From: Chloranthus sessilifolius
Taxonomy: Eukaryota > Streptophyta > Magnoliopsida > Chloranthales > Chloranthaceae
Assembly (NCBI GenBank): GCA_021018995.1
Contig: CM037591.1
Span: 75,233,901-75,297,900, forward strand
Length of the DNA: 64,000 nt
Direction: 5' to 3'
Shown here: positions 57,280 through 64,000 of the stretch, one piece after another
Layout of the letters: every line of letters begins with the position of its first letter
How positions within the stretch are numbered: position 1 is the stretch's first letter
Translations under genes and position numbers: made by a program
Notes under the pieces: generated by a model
The model's input: only the letters and a program-made list of their open reading frames with translations
The model's database searches: none
What the model was told of the DNA's origin: nothing

Positions 57280-57352
57280 CTCCTTAAGAGCATCGTTGGT
57301 AAAGAGCTTGGTTTGTAACCAAGAGGTCATGGTATCAAAACATGTAGTGAGC
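57280..57352 (+). tRNA. tRNA-Thr(UGU)-like sequence, probably a pseudogene or SINE head
   Basis: The span is 73 nt. Anticodon stem CTTGG / CCAAG encloses the 7-nt loop TTTGTAA, with anticodon TGT at 57314-57316. Variable loop AGGTC, then T stem CATGG / ACATG (4 of 5 pairs) around TATCAAA. Acceptor arms CTCCTTA and TAGTGAG pair at 6 of 7 positions with one wobble. The D stem is poor, and the B box GGTATCAAAAC departs from GGTTCGAAxCC, so function is unlikely. Confidence 0.5.
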
Positions 57353-58039
57353 AATAGACCTCACTTTTTGTGTTTTATTTTTAAAACTAGGGCCTGTACA
57401 TCGCGTTGGGTGTACCGGCTGCACACCAAAGCAAGACTTTTAATATAAAAGACACTTATCACCCATAAACTGCAAGCGTTTTACTCGAGAGGTCTTATTG
57501 TGTATGAGAAAATAGGAAACTACCCTTTTGGAGGAAGAAAGAAGCCATCTCCTTTCTTCAACAGCTTGAAAACCAGACGTCGGATTTATGCTCCAACCGG
57601 TCACCTTCCACAAGAAAACTTTCGCTATTCTGACCATCACAATGCCATTTTGATCTTTGAATCTCTACAATCGAGCAATCGAACGATAGGACGCATAAAC
57701 GTCGATAATTCCCAACACTGAAGGTTGTAGGCCGTGCATGCGCGAAATCTATGGAGGTAAATGTTTTTACCTTATCTCCATTTAAAAAATTTAGGCCTAG
57801 GATCACGTGTGATTGACTCGCATGGAAGGATTTCGAAAATCAGAAGCGTTGGAAATGTAAGCACCAGTTGCTGATCCTCGAAATCTCCGCATAGGAATCA
57901 TTGCATGTGAAAGATCTAAGGTAGAAATTCACAATTTGAGGTTGTAGCATGAAACTAGATTAGGCTATATGCTTGGGATGGAAATTATACGAAGAATTTG
58001 AGTTTTCAGACTGAGAAGGAGAAGACAAAGGGCTCCGAG

Positions 58040-58221
58040 TACGAAGGAACTCGCCGCAGCGACCTTGAAACCTCACTGCAGCGAGGTCCCTCCTGAGCCA
58101 CTCGCTACAACAAGATTTCTAGGCCAAATCAGCTTTGGAAAAACTCGTTGCAGTGAGTTCTGTGTGCGAATGGGCTTCTTGGGAGCTCGCTGCAGCGACC
58201 TTGGGAACTCGCTATAGTGAG
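58040..58221. repeat. CTCGCTGCAGCGAG word array in the chromovirus LTR
   Basis: CCTCACTGCAGCGAGG (58071-58086), AACTCGTTGCAGTGAGTT (58143-58160, fully paired with two G-T), TCGCTGCAGCGA (58188-58199, perfect palindrome) and CTCGCTATAGTGAG (58208-58221), plus decayed units between. It matches the words before the extra ORF at 52333-52425. Confidence 0.92.
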
Positions 58222-58670
58222 CTGCCCTGTTCCTAAATGTGTAAAGTTTGGTCTGTTTAAGCTGAGAGGACCTTGTTTTATACCAAATCTTTGTCATTGA
58301 CATTTAGCCTATGAACATTGTATGGCCTAGGATAAATGCCGGAGATCGTTGATGGGAACTCCACTTTGATTCACGCTAGTATGTCTACACAACTTTGACA
58401 TTAGGTAGGGAAAAGCTCAATGCCTGATTTTATTTTTCCACGAATCATGGTTACTGATATAGTTATTAAATGAACTCGTGCTTTTAGCATTGTATTGCAC
58501 ATGCATATTTGAAACCATTGAATGTTTAAGAACTTGATTTTGCATATGACCATAGAATTTTGCAATTGACATATTGATGAATTGAGTCGTTAAATTTGGA
58601 TTCCCAAACTCCTATATGATTTATGATCTGTGATGTATGATCTATCTGACTTCAAGATCATGTGCAAAGA

Positions 58671-58870
58671 GGAGTGGAGTCTCCAAGAGAGGGGTGGAGT
58701 CCCCAGGGTTGAGGCCTTGTTCTCGCTACGGGATGCTTTGACATGATGCCTATACTTGATGTTAAGATGCCATATTAGTGTAAAGGGGAGTGGAGTCTCC
58801 AAGAGGGTTGGAGTCCCTGGGGGTTGAGGCCCTATTCCCGTTACGGGATGCTCTGTTCTCGCTATGGGAT
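58671..58870. repeat. 116-bp tandem duplication in the chromovirus LTR
   Basis: GGAGTGGAGTCTCCAAGAG starts at 58671 and again at 58787. Each copy is followed by GGAGTCCC, GTTGAGGCC and a TACGGGATGCT block. Confidence 0.85.
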
Positions 58871-59604
58871 ACTTGCACTAATTTTCTGAATATCGATGAT
58901 ACTACGTGATCAGTGTGCTTTGCCATCTAATATCTGCTCTTCGATGTACTTGTTCCCTTGACATTTTGTGCTCCGTTATGATTTCCTTGATTCCTATATG
59001 CATTTGTTCATCCTTCATATGCATCATGATCGACATATTTTAGAATTATGTTTTTGATTAAATTCTTTGCCTGTGTATTTGACATGAATATGAATTTTTA
59101 ATCGTTCTCAAATCTATGTATTAGTTCTATGAATCAGCATGAAAAAATGTGATTTAGCATTATTTTTCTCCCTACTGAGCTTGGACTGTAGCTCATCCCT
59201 CGATTTTATGTCACAACTACAGGTGTAGAACCAGAAGTGGATCCAGTACTAGAAGAGGATCTAGATTATAACCTAGAAGAGGAGGAAGAGCTGCCACTCG
59301 AGAAGTACTTCCCTTGATAAGATCTTCTTGATATTGGACATAATGTGGACAGTGTACCTTTGATACATGGTACAATTTAAGTTTTTCCTATATAGTTTTT
59401 GAATAGTTTTAAGCCACTATTAAGGTGACAGTCGGCCGTCACCGGTGGTCTGTATAGTTTTGCTATTTTGGGAATGATGGGAAAATCTTTTGTTATAATG
59501 CCATGTGTTTTTGTCGCTTTGCTTCCGCGCTTAGATTGACTTACCGAATGCTTGATGACCCAATCTTTTCAATCATCTATTTAGGGGAAGATCGAGCTAT
59601 CACA

Positions 59605-59712
59605 AAGGTATCAAAGTATCCCAATACCAAAGAAAACTCTGTAACTAGATTGTGTTCTACGATCTGACAACACGGATTTTGGGTTAGAAAAATCCAGGCT
59701 ATCACAGCAATA
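59605..59712 (+). other. Post-LTR segment with primer-site-like and LTR-end-like sequence
   Basis: AAGGTATCAAAGT follows the LTR and about 100 bp later AAAATCCAGGCTATCACA repeats the LTR-end style. The whole segment matches the minus strand of 48272-48166. Confidence 0.65.
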
Positions 59713-61130
59713 GTTCTATATTAGATCAAATATAGATATTCTAGAATTTAAGTGATCTAGAGCCACACATATTAATCATGATTAAATCAATTAATGATAA
59801 ACAAAATTTGAGATCTCACATGGATATTCTACCAATATGCATCAAGTATTCAAATCATAACTTCTATGATTAATCTATGAAAGAAATCATCATTCATCTA
59901 TTCTATACTACACATAGTAAGAAGATGTAAAGATCACATGCATGGTCAACCTTATCTTAGGTCCAAACCTCATTTCAGAATTTATCCATGACATTAAAGA
60001 AAAATCAAATCTAATCTTGGAAATCTATAAGAAAAATCCTCATAAATACAAAAATCTAGTGGTCTAGGCCTATGTGGCCATCATGGACCATTGGATGGCT
60101 CTAAGTGGCCCTAAAGATCACAACGAAAGACTCTCATATGCTGGTTCCATGTGGGAACATGGTCATTCCAGAATTTTAGCCATCCAAAACAAGAAAAAGG
60201 CTATAGATCTATTAAAATTCAAATACAACTAGCTAGGCTAAGACTTTACCTTTGCAACCTCTCCTTAGCTTGTTGGTTTGGTCCATGTTCTATGGGGGTA
60301 AGTGCTGGAAAAGGGCTCAATAATATATATGTGAGACTAGGAAAGAAGTGGAGTTGATTGGTGGTGGATGATTAGAGTTTTAATGGTTAGGATGGGAGGG
60401 CAAATTCAAAGTGTAGAAGGGCTTCAAGGGAGCTCTAATTGAGGTTTTCCAAGTGGAGAAGAAGAAGATGGAATGGTGTAATGGAGAACCCCGCTAGGAA
60501 TTTCGAATTTGGCTTGGGCTTGGGGAACATGGGCTGCAATTTGTGGCCATGTATCACAATTTTTACTTCCCTAAGCCTCTCTCCACTTTCCAAAGTATTC
60601 CCTCTTTCTCCTCTCTCTTCCACACATCATGTCTTGTTTTTTCTTTTGTGGTCTTCAAGACCCTTGAACTTTGTGAAATTCTAAAATCTTACAAATCTTG
60701 TGGTGCAGCAATTGGGTGCATCTTACACCCTAGATTTCCCCAATGAAAATAATTAGTGTAAGATGGGTCAAATCTTGATCAAAAGAACAAATGGCTAGGA
60801 TTTGCTAGAGATTTGAAATATCTTAATTTATAATTACTAAAATTAAGTAATTTAATTATAGTTACCCTTGGGCTTCTTTGAATATTACAAGAGAGTCATT
60901 ATTTAATGCAAAACACAAACACTCAACCCAAATGTCAGTGCATCTAGTTTCCTTAAATTTTAAATGTCAAGGTTTGACTCAACTAAACAAGCAATCCTAT
61001 GATCCTCTTTAAAATCCGATCCGTTAGTGATGACCTCCTCATCGCCACCAAGGCTCAGGACCAATTTGGGTCAAACCTTGGGTCAGGGTCCAACAAGAAG
61101 CAGTCTGGGCTGGTTACAAGGTATGATATG
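59713..61130. other. Unassigned noncoding DNA
   Basis: AT-rich sequence with no domain or tandem repeat recognised. The frames at 60151-60746 are short and overlapping on both strands, so they look random. The left edge of the following 5' LTR may lie in this stretch. Confidence 0.4.
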
Positions 61131-62208
61131 TGGTGTGTGTTTTACTAAATTTCTAACACACTCATTCAAGTAAATGGGGTGCCACTAAAAATAGGCAATA
61201 TCCCATCAATCTAAGGCGGGTGCCTCACAAATTTTGCAGGACCTGGCCCCAGGCAGTCACCTAGTACAGTCAGGTCTCATTAGGTCTCAGTCAATAGTTT
61301 GACCAACACAAAAATTGAGGGACATGTGTTACAAAAGAGCACGTGAGAATTGCAACGCCATGCACAGAATCAAGATTTCTAAAGTTAGAAGTTCTATACT
61401 CTATGGATCTGAGAAGATTGGCAAAGATCTTTGCTACTGGAATTTAGGAGAAGAAGTTTTGTAAGCATCTAATAACCAAAGAAAGGTATATTAGACTTAG
61501 GAAGTTTAGAATTTTAGGAAACTTTAGTTTTGGAAATCTACTTTATTTAGAGTCTGATGATTTTATAAACTGACCTCTTATGGATCTATAAATATGAAAG
61601 TCTGGTACCTAGAATAATCATCCAAGGTCTCTGAAAATCAATTGACAACTGAGATTGAGGAATGGAAGATCAACCTTAGGATAGTTTTTATTTGCTTTCT
61701 AGAGTAGAGTATCTGAATTTTATCAAGAGCAATTGATGACTGAGCTTGGGAGATAGAAGATCAAAATTAGTTTAGATTTATTTTTATTCACTTTTTCTGC
61801 TTTGTAAACATCCAAGTTTTCTTGATTTTAATTGACAACTTAAGGTGAGAATTTGAGGATATTAGTGTAACTATTTTTCTTTTCATAAATATCTATAGAA
61901 TTCTAGGTTTTAATTGACGCCTAAGATCTAGAAGGCTACAAATTAGTGTAACGGTTTTTAATTTCATAAATATCCGAGTACTGAAAGAGACTAATTGACG
62001 ACTAGAATCTGGAAGGATGAGGATTTAGATTTATTTTCTTGTAATTTATTTTCCTACACTTTAGTTTAGTCAACCATTCTTTATTCCTTAAAGACAAATA
62101 GAAAGTTTTAGATCCAAACGTTCTCATGGGAACGATCCTATACTAGTGCTACAATCATCGTTGTACATTTGCAATAGGTTAAGATAGAGTAGATTCATAG
62201 AGTTGTCA
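61131..62208 (+). mobile_element. 5' LTR (3' part) of the right-hand Athila-like element
   Basis: The right edge ...GAGTTGTCA at 62208 lies 6 bp before the primer site. The left edge is not identified and could be well before 61131. It includes five diverged tandem units (61640-62060). No coding content. Confidence 0.6.
61640..62060. repeat. Five diverged AATTGACRACT tandem units
   Basis: AATTGAC/AATTGAT starts at 61640, 61731, 61830, 61912 and 61993 (spacing 91, 99, 82, 81). Each is followed by an AGAT/GGAAG-rich block and then a T-rich block ending in AATATC or similar. Confidence 0.85.
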
Positions 62209-62214
62209 AGTTTT

Positions 62215-62232
62215 TGACGCCGCTGCCAGGGA
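62215..62232 (+). other. Primer-binding site, tRNA-Asp type
   Basis: TGACGCCGCTGCCAGGGA differs from the usual Athila form TGGCGCCGTTGCCGGGGA at three positions. It sets the plus orientation of the right-hand element. Confidence 0.85.
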
Positions 62233-62639
62233 AGCAGTATCTGAAAGCCAATATTTGTCTTTCAATTCTTTCTTTTCTCTATTTTTATTTTTCTTTGATA
62301 ACTTCTTATTCTTTTGTAGGTTTTATTCGGAGCAGCGGATCAAAGCTTCAACACTTCTTCTGACAAAGGAAGCTAGAGGCCCAGATTTGTCTTCTTTCCC
62401 TGCCTTCTAAAATAAAAATCAAATAAAATTTTAAACAATAATAATAATAAAATAAAATAATATATTTTAATGGTAGTACAAGGCCATGATGGTTCATTTT
62501 GGCCCTGTTATATTTTCCAAAGCAAAACCCATGCCCCAATCGAATGTCTGGCCACCCCATTGTATCTAGAATTGATAGAAAAACAGATGCCTTAGCTTTC
62601 TAGTGGGTAACTCCAGGAATTCTTATAACCCTCAGTGGG

Positions 62640-63175
62640 GAAACTGTCATGTTCTTACTTATGGTTTCACAAAGGGGGCACAACAAGAATTACCTTTCAT
62701 GCACCCACAATATCCTCAAAATGTCCAATAGCCCAACGTCCAATATTAGCCTTATGGCCAACAACTTAGCCCTCAGAGTAGCGAGGTTGATGCTACAGTT
62801 GTTCTAATCCTTCGATATCTGCAACAACGGTCACACCAATGCTCTAGAGAGTTATCTCAACTTGCTCAAATCTCGCAAGATTTATGTTCATACACCCAAT
62901 TCATTATGAAGCTGGAGACCCAAATTGCTGCATAATGGGTAGAACGAGAGAGTAACCAAGCGTATTCCCGATTTGTGAATCACCCAGGAGGACAAGTCCA
63001 TATGGGAAACACATTAATTCCCACAACACACATCAAAGTCATTCAGATCGTAAGAAGTGGCCGGACTGTTGATAATAAGGTAGAGATGCCTACATCAGTA
63101 GTTGTCCTTGAGACTGAGGAGAAAGAGCCTGAAGCCACAGAGGAAGTTCCCCATCAGAAAAAAATAAAATAAGAA
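62640..63175 (+). pseudogene. Gag C-terminal remnant
   Basis: 62975-63172 is open: MNHPGGQVHMGNTLIPTTHI, then IQIVRSGRTVDNKV, which parallels ITILRSGRLVDNQVG in the 22316-39597 element, then a charged EEKEPEATEE stretch. About 62640-62960 gives decayed Gln/Tyr-rich and helical gag tail (PQYPQNVQ, LETQIAA). Gag core and zinc knuckle are missing. Confidence 0.75.
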
Positions 63176-63199
63176 AAAGAAAATCATAAAAATAATAAA

Positions 63200-63953
63200 G
63201 ATAGTGCACCTAATTCTGTAACAAAGGTACCTTATGTACCAAAGTTACCCTTTCCCAATGCTTTCGGTGCATCGTCCCCCTTCGATAAAAAGCTAAAAAA
63301 ATTACGAGAAATTACAGAAATCTTCAAAGAAGTGAAGATAAATTTGCCCCTCTTGGAGGTAATTAAGCAAGTCCCAGCTTATGCATGCTTTCTGAAAGAG
63401 ATGTGCATGCAGAAGTGAAAGCGGCAGAACAATCTATTGCAAAAGGTCTTCTTGACGGAGCAAGTGAGCTCAATATTGCAAGCCACAACTTCGCCTAAGC
63501 TTAAGGATCGAAGTGCCGACAATTTAGTGTATTATTGGTGACCACACCATTAATAAGGCATTTTTAGATTTAGCAGTTAGTGTGAATCTGCTGTCATATT
63601 CCATATATGAGAAGCTGGGACTAGGCAAATTGAGGCCTACATCGATAACTCTTCAGTTGGCTGGTAGATCTGAAAGAAGGATGATTGGAATTGTCGACGA
63701 TGTCATCGTTGGGGTTGACAAGTTTATTTTCCCTGTTGATTTCTTAGTACTAGACATGGAGCCGAGTTCCAAATTTCCAACACAAATTCCCGTCATACTT
63801 GGTAGACCATTTTTAGCCACGGCCAATGCGTGCATAAACTGTAAAACCGATGTGTTGGAAGTCTCTTTTGGAGATATGCTAATTCAGTTAAATGTCTTTT
63901 CAGCAGCCAACCAGATGACTTCGATTGAGGATGAGGAATGCTTCTGTGGATGA
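63200..63953 (+). pseudogene. Aspartic protease of the right-hand Athila-like element
   Basis: 63582-63953 is open for 123 codons: NLLSYSIYEKLGLGKLRP, AGRSERRMIGIVDDVIVGVD, FIFPVDFLVLDM and IPVILGRPFLATANACINC. Just upstream the active-site motif reads D-L-A-V-S where Athila proteases have D-L-G-A-S, so the essential Gly is lost, and frame changes separate it. 63200-63540 is the gag-protease linker with stops. Confidence 0.85.
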
Positions 63954-64000
63954 AATCAAATAAATAGTTAAAGAAGAATTGCCTCTAGTCTTATCTAAGG

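Larger units (their letters stand above)
48701..59604 (+). mobile_element. Tekay/Del-like chromovirus, 5' end lost, with extra ORF
   Basis: Plus-strand order: protease, RT, RNase H, integrase, chromodomain, extra ORF (split by another LTR), polypurine tract, 3' LTR. The FDVILGKDWL protease end, FIDDILIY RT motif and EATWERE chromodomain mark a chromovirus of Tekay type. Gag and the plus-oriented 5' LTR are missing. Stops and indels throughout. Confidence 0.82.
57115..59604 (+). mobile_element. 3' LTR of the chromovirus (2490 bp)
   Basis: Starts TGTAACACCCTAGAAATTT right after the polypurine tract and ends ...GAGCTATCACA. It contains a tRNA-like sequence (57280-57352), the CTGCAGCGAG array (58040-58221) and a 116-bp duplication (58671-58870). 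The end is followed by AAGGTATCAAAGT, resembling a tRNA-iMet primer site, so primer-site sequence lies outside as well as inside the element. Confidence 0.85.
62233..64000 (+). mobile_element. Right-hand Athila-like element, internal part, runs off window
   Basis: Primer site, short leader, gag C-terminal remnant and protease follow each other within 1.8 kb. Athila gag core should occupy about 1.5 kb before this point, so it is deleted. The pre-RT region starts at the right edge. Confidence 0.8.

Noticed and set aside
60151-60746. Overlapping plus and minus frames of 60-80 codons
   Set aside because: Short, mutually overlapping, and without domains or codon pattern.

Overview
This window looks like nuclear DNA from a flowering plant, probably a eudicot, in a repeat-dense (pericentromere-like) region. 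Nothing in it reads as an intact cellular gene. Almost all of it can be read as nested, partly decayed Ty3/gypsy LTR retrotransposons. They belong to three plant lineages: Tat-like (second RNase H domain, protease with a G-patch-like tail), Athila-like (DLGAS protease, tRNA-Asp-type primer site, extra ORF after integrase) and a Tekay/Del-like chromovirus (chromodomain, tRNA-iMet-type primer site). The lineage calls rest on motifs read by eye, not on database searches.

Layout, left to right. (1) 1-12676: minus-strand Tat-like element. Its 3' LTR lies off the left edge; visible are 3' tandem repeats, integrase, two RNase H domains, RT, protease, gag, a leader, the primer site (11088-11105) and the 5' LTR (11110-12676). 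(2) 12677-13379: tail of another LTR family. (3) 13380-17350: piece of a minus-strand Athila-like pol, split in its integrase by a solo LTR (14088-15506) with a perfect 5-bp target duplication. (4) 17351-22315: LTR-like sequence, a spliced and decayed plant-mobile-domain (PMD) pseudogene on the minus strand, AT-rich low-complexity DNA, and an LTR packed with CTCGAG palindromes. (5) 22316-39597: the best-preserved element, an Athila-like copy on the minus strand with two recognisable LTRs, gag, protease, RT, RNase H, integrase and a 463-codon extra ORF. Its 5' LTR is cut off at 39597. (6) 39594-48165: LTR fragments, including two Tat-type LTRs separated by only 59 bp. (7) 48166-59712: plus-strand chromovirus pol with an inverted LTR end at its left, an additional plant-transposon-protein gene between pol and the 3' LTR (itself split by a 2.2-kb LTR), and a 3' LTR carrying a tRNA-Thr-like sequence. 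(8) 59713-64000: unassigned DNA, then the 5' LTR, primer site, gag remnant and protease of a plus-strand Athila-like element that runs off the right edge.

The most unusual signal is not a gene. Nearly every LTR family here carries its own cluster of short dyad-symmetric 'words' (hairpin arms of 8-14 bp, often perfect), repeated several times with varying loops. In three elements the same family-specific word also recurs in the internal region just upstream of an ORF: before gag in the Tat-like element, before the extra ORF in the Athila-like element, and before the plant-transposon-protein gene in the chromovirus. I read this as a candidate shared cis-element (RNA structure, promoter or protein-binding array). 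That reading is inference.
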